NCBI GenBank assembly: GCA_900321965.1
Contig: ONYA01000012.1
Coordinates: forward strand, 50,746-114,745
DNA length: 64,000 nucleotides
Direction: 5' to 3'
Origin: an uncultured Prevotellaceae bacterium
Lineage (GTDB): Bacteria > Bacteroidota > Bacteroidia > Bacteroidales > Bacteroidaceae
Position 1 is the stretch's first letter. Every line of letters starts with the position of its first letter. Below are positions 45,300-54,924 of this stretch, one piece after another. Both the position numbers and the translations under genes were made by a program. The notes under the pieces are model-generated. The model did not search any database, was not told where the DNA came from, and saw only the letters and a program-made list of their open reading frames with translations.

Positions 45300-46520
45300 T
45301 TAATTCTTCTTGGAAATCACCCACTTGTTGCCATTGTCACTGACAACTAACTTCAGGTTCGTGTAGGGGTATGTGCCGTCAGCTTTATCACCGTCTACCT
45401 CGTTGCCATCAATTTTAACCTTGCCGCTAACAGCCTTATATGATGTTTCTGTTGTCTTATACCCAGTTAGCGTTAGCGTTCCTGTTCCTGTGCCAGGGAT
45501 GGTTAGTGTCTTGCCGCTGGCAACGACTAAGGCTTGTAATACTGCACCTTCAATGCTGTTCGTTGTGCCGTCTTTTAGGATGATGATTGCATCGCCTTCG
45601 CAGCCAATACCGCAAGCGTCGCCAGGGCTTTGTAATTCAAGACCGTCAAGCGTTGCAGTGCTTCTGTCGTTAAGTATAAGTTGAGTTCCTGAGCCTGTCC
45701 CTTTACACAGCGCGTGGCTTCCTGTAGCGATGGTGTAGCCCGTATCACCATTGAACACCTTGATTTCGTTGTAAGTGAATGACACGTTACGGCAATAATA
45801 CTTTCCTGCTTCGAAGGTCGTGGTAGGCGATTCAATGGCATACGGTGTACCATCATTAACCTCTATTCTCAGGACCTCATTGTTTATGGGGGGCAGGGCT
45901 ATGTAATAGATGCCGTCGTTGTTGGCAGTCAAGGTTAGAGATAAAATTGGGGCGTCATTTGCGTGATAGATATTCATCGTCGTGGCCTTGATGACACTAT
46001 TGTCGCTCTTCTTCTTCAGCGTAAACTTCACGATGGCCTGCTGACTGGCGAAAGTGGTTGCAGTGCCGCTGTAGTTATCACCATTCTTTGTGACGGTTGT
46101 CGTTGCCGTGCAATAATTGTGGTGGGCTCCGATTGTCGCAAGCGTCCCGTCCTGACCGCTGTAGTCTGTCTCCTGATATTTCAACGTCAACGTTTCCCCG
46201 TCGCTGGGTGCGGAATTCAACACGCCCGATAACTTCGTGGTGGCATTGCCCGTGGACTGTGGGGTCAGCATGCCAATCTCCTTATCGCTACTATTGTACA
46301 CTTTCACAACATCGTCTGCCGCCCATGTCGCTGTCAGGGCGTTGCTTTCTTCGGCCAGCGCACGGGTAAGGTCGCTGCAGCCATTGGTGGCCTCTACGGT
46401 TAGCGTGAAGGTCTTTTTCTCTTCGGGCGTCGTCACGTCGTTGTCGTCGGAGCACGCTGCCATTGTGATTCCTGTCGCTGTCAGTATGACCAGGTACAGG
46501 TATGTCATTATCTTATTCAT
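45300..46520 (-). CDS. surface lipoprotein, beta-rich, function unknown
   Basis: About 406 residues from MNKIMTYLYLV (46520); the open frame upstream crosses the promoter and the divergent gene. Lipobox GITMAACSDDN gives a lipid-anchored Cys with Asp/Asn after it, usual for Bacteroidetes surface export. The body is Thr/Gly/Asn-rich strands (fimbrillin-like first half) and GIGCEGDAIIILKDGTTNSI in the second half, recalling carbohydrate-binding parallel-beta domains. Its 3' end lies next to repeat copy B. Confidence 0.7.
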   Translation of the reverse strand: MNKIMTYLYLVILTATGITMAACSDDNDVTTPEEKKTFTLTVEATNGCSDLTRALAEESNALTATWAADDVVKVYNSSDKEIGMLTPQSTGNATTKLSGVLNSAPSDGETLTLKYQETDYSGQDGTLATIGAHHNYCTATTTVTKNGDNYSGTATTFASQQAIVKFTLKKKSDNSVIKATTMNIYHANDAPILSLTLTANNDGIYYIALPPINNEVLRIEVNDGTPYAIESPTTTFEAGKYYCRNVSFTYNEIKVFNGDTGYTIATGSHALCKGTGSGTQLILNDRSTATLDGLELQSPGDACGIGCEGDAIIILKDGTTNSIEGAVLQALVVASGKTLTIPGTGTGTLTLTGYKTTETSYKAVSGKVKIDGNEVDGDKADGTYPYTNLKLVVSDNGNKWVISKKN

Positions 46521-46525
46521 CGGTG

Positions 46526-46533
46526 CAAAGGTA
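46526..46533 (-). promoter_or_regulatory. -7 box of the lipoprotein gene
   Basis: Minus strand TACCTTTG only five bases before the ATG at 46520, so either the mRNA is leaderless or translation begins at the next ATG (46508). Confidence 0.6.
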
Positions 46534-46554
46534 CGAAAAAAAATGGAAACCTGC

Positions 46555-46583
46555 TTGTTATTCATATATTTTTTGTAATTTTG
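46555..46583 (+). promoter_or_regulatory. promoter of the nucleotidyltransferase gene
   Basis: TTG at 46555-46557, 18 bases, TAATTTTG at 46576-46583; ATG at 46593. Divergent from the lipoprotein promoter. Confidence 0.65.
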
Positions 46584-46592
46584 CAGCCAAAT

Positions 46593-47294
46593 ATGAAGCA
46601 GGCCATGATTTTTGCTGCGGGTCTGGGTACCCGCCTGAAGCCGCTGACCGATACGATGCCGAAGGCTCTGGTCAGGGTAGGGGGGCAACCTCTGCTGTGG
46701 CATGTCGTGATGAAACTGCGTGCTGCCGGCTTCGAGCGCATCGTCGTTAATGTTCACCACTTCGCACAGCAGATAGTCGACTATCTTAAGGCCAACGACA
46801 ACTTCGGCCTCGACATCCGCATCTCTGACGAGACCGGCGGACTCTTAGAAACGGGTGGCGGCATCAAGAAAGCGCAATCGCTCTTCGATCCCTCTTCGCC
46901 CATCCTCATCCATAACGTCGATATCCTCAGCAACCTCAATCTACAGGCCGTCTACGAGGCCGGACAGTCGGTGCTTGTCGTCAGCGAGCGGCAGACGAAG
47001 CGCTACCTCCAGTTCGATGACGACCTGCGACTCATCGGCTGGAAGAATGTCGAGACGGGACAGGTGAAAGGCAGAGAGGGCCGTTCGCTGGCGTTCTCCG
47101 GCATTCATGTCTTCTCGCCCTCGCTGTTTCCCATGATGGCCTCGTGGCCTGAGCGGTTCCCCATCATGGACTTCTACCTGCAAGCTTGTGCCGACCACCT
47201 CATCCGCGGCTATGAAGCAACGAATCTCCGCCTGATGGACGTCGGCAAGCTCGATACGTTGGACGAAGCAAATGACTTCTTATTTACAATTTAA
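46593..47294 (+). CDS. MurU-like sugar-1-phosphate nucleotidyltransferase
   Basis: 233 residues from MKQAMIFAAGLGTRLKPLTD; the TTG that opens the frame at 46581 lies in the promoter. The signature AAGLGTRLKPLTDTMPKALV, the EtggllETGGGI segment and HNVDILSNLNL match small NTP-transferases such as MurU (MurNAc-1-phosphate uridylyltransferase) of cell-wall recycling. Its likely substrate supplier is the kinase/RapZ fusion at 35199; in Tannerella an AmgK/MurU salvage pair is known. Here the two are separated by the secretion cassette. Confidence 0.8.
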   Translation: MKQAMIFAAGLGTRLKPLTDTMPKALVRVGGQPLLWHVVMKLRAAGFERIVVNVHHFAQQIVDYLKANDNFGLDIRISDETGGLLETGGGIKKAQSLFDPSSPILIHNVDILSNLNLQAVYEAGQSVLVVSERQTKRYLQFDDDLRLIGWKNVETGQVKGREGRSLAFSGIHVFSPSLFPMMASWPERFPIMDFYLQACADHLIRGYEATNLRLMDVGKLDTLDEANDFLFTI

Positions 47295-47342
47295 CCATTT
47301 ACAATTTACTATTGATTTTTAAATTTTATCAATTAAATATTT

Positions 47343-47735
47343 ATGGACAAAAGTGAGTTGCAAGAACGAATGACGGATTTCGCAGTACGCATCATCAAAA
47401 TGGTCGATGCAATGCCGTCATCTGTATCTGGCCTTGCGATTGCCCGTCAGGTTGTAAGGTCTGGTACTTCTCCTTCTGCCAATTATAGAGCTGCCTGCCT
47501 GGCGAAGTCTGATAAAGACTTTGTAAATAAATTGAAAATGGTAGAGGAAGAATTAGATGAAACAAGCCATTGGCTGTCGCTTGTCATGCGTAGTGGACTA
47601 CTGAAGCCCTCTCGTGTAGAAAAGCTTTATCAAGAATGTAATGAATTGTTGAGCATTATTGTGAAGTCGATTGTTACGACGAAAAACAGGTTGAAAACTG
47701 AAGAGATGGAGAAAAATAGGAAAGTAGAAAAATAA
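47343..47735 (+). CDS. four-helix-bundle protein (23S rRNA IVP family)
   Basis: 130 residues. Matches the family named after open frames in 23S rRNA intervening sequences: FAVRIIKMVDAMPSSVSGLAIA, RQVVRSGTSPSANYRAAC, KLKMVEEELDETSHWL. Forms a bundle that may bind RNA or DNA; function unknown. Freestanding, between AT-rich low-complexity spacers. Confidence 0.85.
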   Translation: MDKSELQERMTDFAVRIIKMVDAMPSSVSGLAIARQVVRSGTSPSANYRAACLAKSDKDFVNKLKMVEEELDETSHWLSLVMRSGLLKPSRVEKLYQECNELLSIIVKSIVTTKNRLKTEEMEKNRKVEK

Positions 47736-47817
47736 TAAAAATAGTAATATAGGGGAAAAATTGAAAAATAATAAAATAAATAGTAAATTGTAAATAGTTA
47801 AATTGTAAATCAAAACG
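47736..47817. repeat. AT-only low-complexity spacer before guaA
   Basis: Runs of AAATAATAAAA, TAGTAAAT and GTAAAT variants; similar text stands before the four-helix gene (47295-47342). No -7 box of TAnnTTTG form found. Confidence 0.5.
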
Positions 47818-49362
47818 ATGCAACAAAAGATCATTATTCTCGATTTCGGTTCACAGACGACGCAACTCATCGGCCGCCGTGTGCGCGAACTCGACACCTT
47901 CTGCGAGATCTTGCCCTACAACAAGTTCCCGAAGGACGACCCGAGCGTCATCGGCGTCATCCTGAGCGGGTCGCCCTATTCGGTACACGACCCGGAGGCT
48001 TTCAAGGTCGATCTCTCGCAGTTCGTAGGCCGACTGCCTGTCCTCGGCATCTGCTACGGTGCACAGTTCATCTCGCACACCCTTGGTGGCAAGGTGGAGA
48101 AGGCCGACTCGCGTGAGTATGGCCGTGCCAATCTTGAGACCGTCGACACCACGAACCCCCTGTTCAAGGGCTTTGAACAGCACTCGCAGGTATGGATGAG
48201 CCACGGCGACACCATCACCGCCATCCCTGCCGACTTCCAGGTCATCGGCAGCACGAAAGACGTCCGCAACGCCGCCTTTGCGTCAACTAAGCAGCCCGTC
48301 TGGGCCGTGCAGTTCCATCCGGAGGTGTTCCACACCGTGCAGGGAACGCAGTTGTTGAAGAACTTTGTGGTCGACATCTGTGGCTCCCGTCAGGAGTGGA
48401 GTGCCGCCTCGTTCGTCGACTCTACCGTCGCCGAACTGAAGTCGCAGATAGGCGACGACCGCGTCATCCTCGGACTCTCCGGCGGTGTCGACTCCAGTGT
48501 GGCTGCCGTCCTGCTGAACCGCGCCATCGGCGACCGTTTGACCTGTATCTTCGTCGACCACGGTATGCTGCGCAAGAACGAGTTCCAGCAGGTGATGGAC
48601 GACTACAAGGTGCTGGGACTGAATGTCATCGGCGTCGATGCCTCTGAGAAGTTCTTTGCCGACCTCGCCGGTGTTACCGAGCCTGAGCAGAAGCGTAAGA
48701 TTATCGGCCGCGACTTTGTCGAGGTGTTCAATGCTGAGGCTAAGAAAATTACTGACGCCAAGTGGCTGGCTCAGGGCACCATCTACCCCGACCGCATCGA
48801 GTCACTGAACATCACGGGCAAGGTCATCAAGAGCCATCACAACGTCGGTGGACTGCCAAAGGAGATGCACCTGCAGCTCTGTGAGCCGCTGAAGTGGCTC
48901 TTTAAGGACGAGGTGCGACGCGTTGGGCGTCAGCTTGGTATGCCTGAGCACCTTATTACGCGTCACCCCTTCCCCGGTCCCGGCCTTGCCGTCCGCATCC
49001 TGGGTGACATCACCCGCGAAAAGGTGCGCATCCTGCAGGATGCCGACGACATCTATATCCGCGGTCTTCGCGAGTATGTCGATACCGACGGCGTCGCCCT
49101 CTACGACAAAATCTGGCAGGCTGGTGCCATCCTCCTCTCCACCGTTCGTTCAGTGGGTGTCATGGGTGATGAGCGCACCTACGAGAACCCTGTCGCCCTG
49201 CGTGCCGTCACCTCTACCGACGCCATGACCGCCGACTGGGCCCACCTGCCCTACGACTTCATGGCCAAGGTGTCGAACGAGATTATCAACAAGGTGCGCG
49301 GCGTCAACCGCGTCTGCTACGACATCTCGTCGAAGCCGCCCGCAACCATCGAGTGGGAGTAA
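47818..49362 (+). CDS. guaA: GMP synthase (glutamine-hydrolysing)
   Basis: Converts XMP to GMP with glutamine nitrogen. 514 residues: class I amidotransferase domain with the nucleophile in GICYGAQ and FHPE; ATP pyrophosphatase P-loop LSGGVDSS; and the C-terminal dimerisation domain ending in PPATIEWE. Full length. A terminator follows. Confidence 0.97.
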   Translation: MQQKIIILDFGSQTTQLIGRRVRELDTFCEILPYNKFPKDDPSVIGVILSGSPYSVHDPEAFKVDLSQFVGRLPVLGICYGAQFISHTLGGKVEKADSREYGRANLETVDTTNPLFKGFEQHSQVWMSHGDTITAIPADFQVIGSTKDVRNAAFASTKQPVWAVQFHPEVFHTVQGTQLLKNFVVDICGSRQEWSAASFVDSTVAELKSQIGDDRVILGLSGGVDSSVAAVLLNRAIGDRLTCIFVDHGMLRKNEFQQVMDDYKVLGLNVIGVDASEKFFADLAGVTEPEQKRKIIGRDFVEVFNAEAKKITDAKWLAQGTIYPDRIESLNITGKVIKSHHNVGGLPKEMHLQLCEPLKWLFKDEVRRVGRQLGMPEHLITRHPFPGPGLAVRILGDITREKVRILQDADDIYIRGLREYVDTDGVALYDKIWQAGAILLSTVRSVGVMGDERTYENPVALRAVTSTDAMTADWAHLPYDFMAKVSNEIINKVRGVNRVCYDISSKPPATIEWE

Positions 49363-49381
49363 TGCTTGAACCATACGTAAT

Positions 49382-49415
49382 GAGCCTCAAACTTTGTTTT
49401 GGGGCTCGTTTTTTT
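49382..49415 (+). terminator. terminator of guaA
   Basis: GAGCC at 49382-49386 with CAAA, pairing with TTTG and GGCTC (to 49407), followed by seven T's. Confidence 0.75.
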
Positions 49416-49487
49416 GGGGTGCAGGAAACATGTCTTCTCTTATGTGGGGCTATGAAACTTTCTTTTTTGAAATTACAGGCGATTTTA

Positions 49488-49519
49488 TTTGGTTGTTTTA
49501 TGAAAAATGCTTAATTTTG
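49488..49519 (+). promoter_or_regulatory. promoter of the exported-protein operon
   Basis: TTTG at 49488-49491, 20 bases, TAATTTTG at 49512-49519, four bases before the first ATG (49524). Either leaderless or the ATG at 49527/49533 is used. Confidence 0.75.
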
Positions 49520-49523
49520 CACC

Positions 49524-50657
49524 ATGATGAATATGATACACCATTTTCGGGCTGTAGTTTTGGTGTTTTTGCTGTTTTGTGCGGAGCTCGCAACAGCAGT
49601 TACATTCCGCTCGCAGGAGTTGAAGGCTCTTGCGGGGCGTGCTGGTATCACTACGGCTGGCTTGGCCGAAGGTTACAACTATACGCAGGTCGGTGGCCGC
49701 AGGGTGTATGTGCGCGTCAGCGGCGGTCGCATCGACAACATTGGCTACGACCTCTTCTCGGACATGATCCGTGGCGATGGCAGCCAGCGGGTGCTGACTG
49801 ACTTCCTGGAGCGTTACTTCCTGCTGCTGAACTATCCGCCTGCCGACCATAGTGTGAAGCATATCCTGCGCGACGACCGCTTCAAGTTTGTCTATGGCTC
49901 AATGGCGACGGTGGCGACGTTGCATCCCGGCGACGGCTTTGGCTACAGCAGCGACGACAAGACGTACGTTGCGACATGGACGCGTAACGGACAGGAGCTG
50001 CTGACGGTGACCTTCCCGATGGAGTACCAGTTGCTGATGGGCGTGAGCAAGAGCGAGGCCGAGGACGGCTTCGAGTACGAGCTGAAGCACCAGCAACTGA
50101 CATCACGCGAACAGAAAGACCCCGACGTGGCTGCGCTTACACCCTCGGCTCAGCCGTTCTACTATACGCACGAGGGAGGCTGGTATCTGAAGAAAAACAT
50201 CAATGCCAGCACGTACTACTGCCGGAAATCGGACCAGCGCTACCAGTTGGTGAGCGACGTGTCACACCCCGCCGAGACGGCTGCCAACATGATGCTGTCT
50301 GGCGACGTGTCTGGCGACTACCAGATGGACGTGACACAGATACTTTACGGTTTCAAGAACAAGCAGTTCAGCGTGCCCCTGCGGCAGTGGATAGCCCATT
50401 GCGAGGCTACGGGCTGTACACTCTACTTTGGCATTGAGTCGGTGGACTACAACGAGGTGCAGGCATCGGTGTTTGCCGTCAACGAGCAGGAGTACTACAA
50501 CCACGTGCTGTTTGTCATCATCCCCCTGTCGGTTATTGACAGCCGCCAGGGCACTGTCAAGGCGCGTATGCATACCTATGTGCCGATGCACAACGCCCTG
50601 ATGCTGACACGCAACCACAAGAATGAGAGAGTAAGGAATAAAAAAATATATGAATAG
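49524..50657 (+). CDS. exported protein of unknown function, operon gene 1
   Basis: 377 residues with a signal peptide (VVLVFLLFCAELATA). Not recognised. Residues 45-130 contain YNYTQVGGRRVYVRVSGGRIDN; the end (about 280-355) is beta-rich with YNHVLFVIIPLSVIDS. Stop and next ATG are adjacent (50657/50658), so it is coupled to the following gene. Probably periplasmic or outer-membrane-linked. Confidence 0.65.
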   Translation: MMNMIHHFRAVVLVFLLFCAELATAVTFRSQELKALAGRAGITTAGLAEGYNYTQVGGRRVYVRVSGGRIDNIGYDLFSDMIRGDGSQRVLTDFLERYFLLLNYPPADHSVKHILRDDRFKFVYGSMATVATLHPGDGFGYSSDDKTYVATWTRNGQELLTVTFPMEYQLLMGVSKSEAEDGFEYELKHQQLTSREQKDPDVAALTPSAQPFYYTHEGGWYLKKNINASTYYCRKSDQRYQLVSDVSHPAETAANMMLSGDVSGDYQMDVTQILYGFKNKQFSVPLRQWIAHCEATGCTLYFGIESVDYNEVQASVFAVNEQEYYNHVLFVIIPLSVIDSRQGTVKARMHTYVPMHNALMLTRNHKNERVRNKKIYE

Positions 50658-51566
50658 ATGAAAAAGAATTTAGCATTATTGATCGTATTGTTAGTCGGCT
50701 TGCTGCCGGTGAATGCACAGCGTGACGTGCAGAAAGAGATGAACAAGATTAAGTCGAGTCCGAATTACGTCTACGGCGAGGCCACACGTGCCGACCGTGA
50801 GGAAGCTTTGGACGCCGCCTTCGACGAGATGATGCACGAAGCCGACCAATGGGCTGCCGATCAGACTCACGACAAGGATGTGGAACTGAGCAACGACGAT
50901 GTGCGTGAACTGGTGGAGTCGATGGAGACGAAGCGCGGCTCACAGACCCGTGTGCTGGCCTATGTCAAGCTGTCGAAACTGGTGTCGCTGCTGCGTGAGG
51001 CCGGTTACAAGGTGAAGTTCCAAGAGCAGTCTGAGGACGATGACGAGTTGCCTACCAGCACGGCAGAGGAGACCGAGGAAACTCCGGATGTCGAGGAAGC
51101 CAAGCCGGCGCGCGAGACTACCAATGTGCCTGACGTGACTGTCGTCAGCATTGAAGGCCTGAGCGACGACGAGATTCTCGATGTCTACCTGTATAACGAC
51201 AAAGGCATGACCCCCGAGCAGGAGGCAGCCGTGGAGCGTGCCGCAGCACGTGTGGCTGAACGCAACAACGTAGTGGCGGGTACAGGAACGGCTTTGGAGC
51301 AGATCCTGGCTGTCCGTTCGTTCTACGACCTGAAGAGTGTGATGGTACCCCTGAAGCTCAACGGTGAGATAACGAAGTTAGGCAAATACCGCACGATGCG
51401 TGAACCGCAGCGCAGCTATCTGATCATCTACGACACCGATGCCCGCATCCGTGCCGTGCTGGGTCCCGGTAGCGAGAGCTCGCGCAAGAACCTGCGTACA
51501 GGCAATAAGGACTCTATTTATAACTATGGTGGCTGCGGTGCCATCTGGTTCCAGTTGAACGAATAA
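50658..51566 (+). CDS. exported protein, LPP20-like start, operon gene 2
   Basis: 302 residues; signal peptide (LALLIVLLVGLLPVNAQ). Residues 30-125 (YVYGEATRADREEALDAAF, LAYVKLSKLVSLL) resemble the helical LPP20-type domain of envelope proteins. An acidic linker (about 130-165) leads to a C-terminal domain with AVRSFYDLKSVMVPLKLNG and a final GGCGAIWFQL. Function unknown. Confidence 0.6.
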   Translation: MKKNLALLIVLLVGLLPVNAQRDVQKEMNKIKSSPNYVYGEATRADREEALDAAFDEMMHEADQWAADQTHDKDVELSNDDVRELVESMETKRGSQTRVLAYVKLSKLVSLLREAGYKVKFQEQSEDDDELPTSTAEETEETPDVEEAKPARETTNVPDVTVVSIEGLSDDEILDVYLYNDKGMTPEQEAAVERAAARVAERNNVVAGTGTALEQILAVRSFYDLKSVMVPLKLNGEITKLGKYRTMREPQRSYLIIYDTDARIRAVLGPGSESSRKNLRTGNKDSIYNYGGCGAIWFQLNE

Positions 51567-51584
51567 TAAAAAGCAGAAAGCAAT

Positions 51585-52622
51585 ATGAAAAGAATAGTTA
51601 ACGGCATTGTGGCACTTGCTGCCTGTCTGACGGTGGCTCTCGGTGCTATGGCACAGCCAAGGGGAGCCGAGCGAGTGACCCTGCGACTCAATGACGGTGT
51701 CTTCAATCAGAATTTGAAGACGAATATCGAACGAACCATCTCTGGACTGCTGACTGAGGCCAACCGTGCCAGCAGGACGAACACACCGCTGCAGCTTTCG
51801 GGTATCAACATCACGCCCGAGTCACGTGCGGAGATGTCGGTTCTCTGGTCGAACATCCATTTCGTCTGTGAAGAGGATGAGATTGTGGAGCGCTGCCTGA
51901 CAACCAACCACGGCTATCAGGTGCGCTGTCTGCCTATTATGATGTGGCCTGCCGACAACATCGACGACCGTGAGCCCGAATACCAGGAAGCCGTCATCAA
52001 CTTCAACAAGCAAGGCCAGATGGAGAGCTTCTACCTGACGGTGAGCATGAAGATGTACAGCAAGGCGCTGACCGGTCAGAACGAGATTACCGACGAGCGC
52101 CGCCGTATGGAGATACGCGACTACGTAGAGCAGTTCCGCACGGCCTACGAGAAGAAGGACTTGAAGTTCATGCAGCAGGTGTTCAGCGACGACGCCCTGA
52201 TTATCACTGGTCGCGTCATTAAGTCGAAGCCCTCAGAGGTGGTGCCCTCCAGTCCGCAGGTGCTCTATAAGAAGCAGACGAAGAAAGAGTATCTGCAGAA
52301 CCTGTCGAACGCCTTCCGTGCGAACCGTTATATCCGCGTGAAGTTCGACAAGGTGTCGATCGAGGCACACCCCACGGACAAGAATATCTACGCTGTAACC
52401 CTGCGTCAGGAGTGGAACGCCCAGCGCTATAGCGACGAGGGCTATGTCTTCATGATCTGGGACTTCTCGAACCCCGATGCCCCGCAGATTCACGTCCGTA
52501 CGTGGCAGCCCGAGTGGCTCGACAAGAGTAAGGGCCAGAAACTGAATCCCAACGACGTATTCACCTTGGGCGACTTCGTGCTGCCCAGCAGTCCTAATGA
52601 AGGCTATGACACAGCATATTAA
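51585..52622 (+). CDS. exported protein with NTF2-like domain, operon gene 3
   Basis: 345 residues; signal peptide ending near GAMAQ. Residues about 180-310 (YVEQFRTAYEKKDLKFMQQV, FSDDALIITGRV, FMIWDFSNPDAPQIHVRTW) look like an NTF2/SnoaL cone fold, used for ligand or partner binding. The gene overlaps the next one by 26 bases. Confidence 0.6.
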   Translation: MKRIVNGIVALAACLTVALGAMAQPRGAERVTLRLNDGVFNQNLKTNIERTISGLLTEANRASRTNTPLQLSGINITPESRAEMSVLWSNIHFVCEEDEIVERCLTTNHGYQVRCLPIMMWPADNIDDREPEYQEAVINFNKQGQMESFYLTVSMKMYSKALTGQNEITDERRRMEIRDYVEQFRTAYEKKDLKFMQQVFSDDALIITGRVIKSKPSEVVPSSPQVLYKKQTKKEYLQNLSNAFRANRYIRVKFDKVSIEAHPTDKNIYAVTLRQEWNAQRYSDEGYVFMIWDFSNPDAPQIHVRTWQPEWLDKSKGQKLNPNDVFTLGDFVLPSSPNEGYDTAY

Positions 52623-53535
52623 GACACTTTTCTTCCTGCTGGCAGTGATGCTTCTGCCGGCAACAGTGATGGCACAGGACGGCGACGATAGTAAGGCCGA
52701 CTTCCGCATTGCCAAGTTCAAGCGTAACATGACCGACTTGACGGCCTCGAAGGCTGGCGTCAAGGACAACAACGGCGTCGAGGGTGCCTTGCTGCGTTTC
52801 TCGGCCAAGGATGGACAGTTCACTTACACCCCGAACCTCGGCGTGCTGAAAGCCGTGCAGGGAACGGGCGAGGTGCTTATCTACGTCCCCAAGGGCACAA
52901 AGCTCATCACCATCCGTCACCCGAAATTAGGTATTATCCGCGACTACCGCATCCCTGAGACTGTGGAGTCGAAGGCTGTCTACGATATCGTCATCGAGAT
53001 TACGGCTGTCGAGAAGAAGCACCCCGTCTATGTTGGCGCTGGCTTTAACGTTGTAGGTCTGATGGGTCCGGAGGCTTCTGTAGGTATCAACTTCGGCGGC
53101 TTTAACGCCGAGGCCGGTTTCATCTATGGTATCGAGAAAAGTGCCGACATGAGCTTCTACGACCGTGTGTCGCAGGACCTGGTGGCCTCCTATAACTATA
53201 CGGCTATGCGGGCTTTCCTGCGTTTAGGCTGGGAGATCAAGTTGGCTAACGCCTTCACCATCACCCCGTTGGTTGGCGGTTCTATGAACTTCATTACCGG
53301 CAAGGAACTGAGTAAGCCCACCAAAAGCGGCTACGACAAGACCACGACCATCTCTGGAACCGCCGGTATGCGCTTCCGCTTCCGTCTCGGCGAGCACTTC
53401 AGCCTGCAGGCAACGCCGGAGTATCTCTTCGCCATCGACAAGGATAATACAGCGAAGATCTTAGAAAAAGACGACAAGATCAAGGCATGGACGGAGGGCT
53501 TCGGCATGCATCTCGGTCTGCTGATTTACTTCTAA
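52597..53535 (+). CDS. outer-membrane beta-barrel-like protein, operon gene 4
   Basis: 312 residues, signal peptide (TLFFLLAVMLLPATVMAQ). Start at 52597 or 52606, both inside the previous gene. After a PEGA-like segment (VPKGTKLITIRHPKLGIIRDY) residues 145-312 are alternating strands (VYVGAGFNVVGLMGPEASVG, AFLRLGWEIKLANAFTITPL) ending in LGLLIYF, with a terminal Phe as in outer-membrane barrels. Probably the membrane component of this envelope operon. Confidence 0.65.
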   Translation: MKAMTQHIKTLFFLLAVMLLPATVMAQDGDDSKADFRIAKFKRNMTDLTASKAGVKDNNGVEGALLRFSAKDGQFTYTPNLGVLKAVQGTGEVLIYVPKGTKLITIRHPKLGIIRDYRIPETVESKAVYDIVIEITAVEKKHPVYVGAGFNVVGLMGPEASVGINFGGFNAEAGFIYGIEKSADMSFYDRVSQDLVASYNYTAMRAFLRLGWEIKLANAFTITPLVGGSMNFITGKELSKPTKSGYDKTTTISGTAGMRFRFRLGEHFSLQATPEYLFAIDKDNTAKILEKDDKIKAWTEGFGMHLGLLIYF

Positions 53536-53559
53536 TATATATAATAAGGTGTAAGCGAT

Positions 53560-54855
53560 ATGAAAAGACGACTACTCCATGGCCTGCTGATGGGTGCCGT
53601 GCTGGTGTTTGCTGCCTGTGGCGGCAGCGGCAGCGACGACGATGTGACCGTCAGCAGCGAGCGCATAGATACAGATCCCACTGCTGTTGAGTTCCTCGCG
53701 ACTGGTGGTAGCAAGACGGTGACTATCAAGGCCAACTGCCGATGGACCGTGTCGAACATCCCCAACTGGATGGTACTGGATCGTAAGGACGGCTCCGGCG
53801 ATGCCACCATCACGCTGACGGTTGAGGCGAATACGGGGGCGGAACGGTCACAGATGCTCACGGTAGGCAGTCGCGAACGCTCGGTGTCGCTGACTGTCCG
53901 CCAGAAGGGCTCGTCAGAGACGCCTCAGGAGCCTACGACGCCGACCAATCCCGACGCCGCCACCTTCGCAAAGGGCAAGTACTACTTGAAGAACGTGGGC
54001 AGCGGCCTGTACTGGGTCGCCGGCAACAACTGGGGCACGCAGGGCTCACTGCTGAAGCACGCTGAGTATGTGGTACTGCACGCCCAGGGTAACGGCGTCT
54101 ACAAGATGGAGACGCAGGTGAGCAATGGGGGGGGCTACTTCTTCGATGGTGACTATATGGACACCGTCGACCCGATGGACCTGACCATCAGCAAGGCTGG
54201 TGAGGGCGTTTACACCATCGCCGATCCTGAGGGGAAACTCTTTGGCTTCGACGGCACGTCGACCGTTCTTGGCAAGGACGTCGCCACCGGCGCCAACGCC
54301 CTGTGGCAGATCTACTCTGAGGCCGAGATGACGGCTACGCTCAATGCCGCCGCCGGGAACAACGGCGTCGACGCCACGTTCCTCATCCTCGATCCGAACT
54401 TCGGACGTAACAACCGCAACGTCGATGCGTGGTCTATGGAGATCAATGGTGAAGCCTACAACCTCTGCGGCGGTAACCACATCAACAACTGCGCCGAGTC
54501 TTATAAGGCAACCTTCATACTGACGCAGGTGCTGAGCGTCCCCAACGGTAAGTACATCCTGAAAGCCCAGGCTGCCGTGACGTTCCACGACAACCGCGAA
54601 ATCAAGGAGTACGACGGCAACGGCTATCCGCAGATATATGCTAATGACAAGACCGCCGACTTCAAGGAGATGGACAACGATGACCGCCTGACCAGCATGT
54701 ACCACATGAGCGAGCAGTTCACCGCTGGCAAGTATGCCGTCGAGCCTATCACGGTCTACGTCACCGACGGCAAGCTGACCATCGGTGCCAAATGCGACCG
54801 CGACGACATCTGGGCAATCTGGGATAACTTTGAGCTGACCTACTACGGCTTATGA
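53560..54855 (+). CDS. BACON-domain lipoprotein 1
   Basis: 431 residues. Lipobox VFAACGGSGSDDD, then a BACON domain (about 35-120: WTVSNIPNWMVLDRKDGSGD...SVSLTVRQKG). The rest (about 145-430) has YYLKNVGSGLYWVAGNNWG, like a ricin-type/jellyroll module, and a second beta domain. BACON domains are usually spacers or sugar/mucin binders in Bacteroidetes surface proteins. First of three tandem paralogues. Confidence 0.78.
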   Translation: MKRRLLHGLLMGAVLVFAACGGSGSDDDVTVSSERIDTDPTAVEFLATGGSKTVTIKANCRWTVSNIPNWMVLDRKDGSGDATITLTVEANTGAERSQMLTVGSRERSVSLTVRQKGSSETPQEPTTPTNPDAATFAKGKYYLKNVGSGLYWVAGNNWGTQGSLLKHAEYVVLHAQGNGVYKMETQVSNGGGYFFDGDYMDTVDPMDLTISKAGEGVYTIADPEGKLFGFDGTSTVLGKDVATGANALWQIYSEAEMTATLNAAAGNNGVDATFLILDPNFGRNNRNVDAWSMEINGEAYNLCGGNHINNCAESYKATFILTQVLSVPNGKYILKAQAAVTFHDNREIKEYDGNGYPQIYANDKTADFKEMDNDDRLTSMYHMSEQFTAGKYAVEPITVYVTDGKLTIGAKCDRDDIWAIWDNFELTYYGL

Positions 54856-54924
54856 GCCGTCGGAACTGCTTGGAGTCTGGTGTGATTCAGAAAATAGAAA
54901 TCTGTAAGTAATATATTATAAGGT

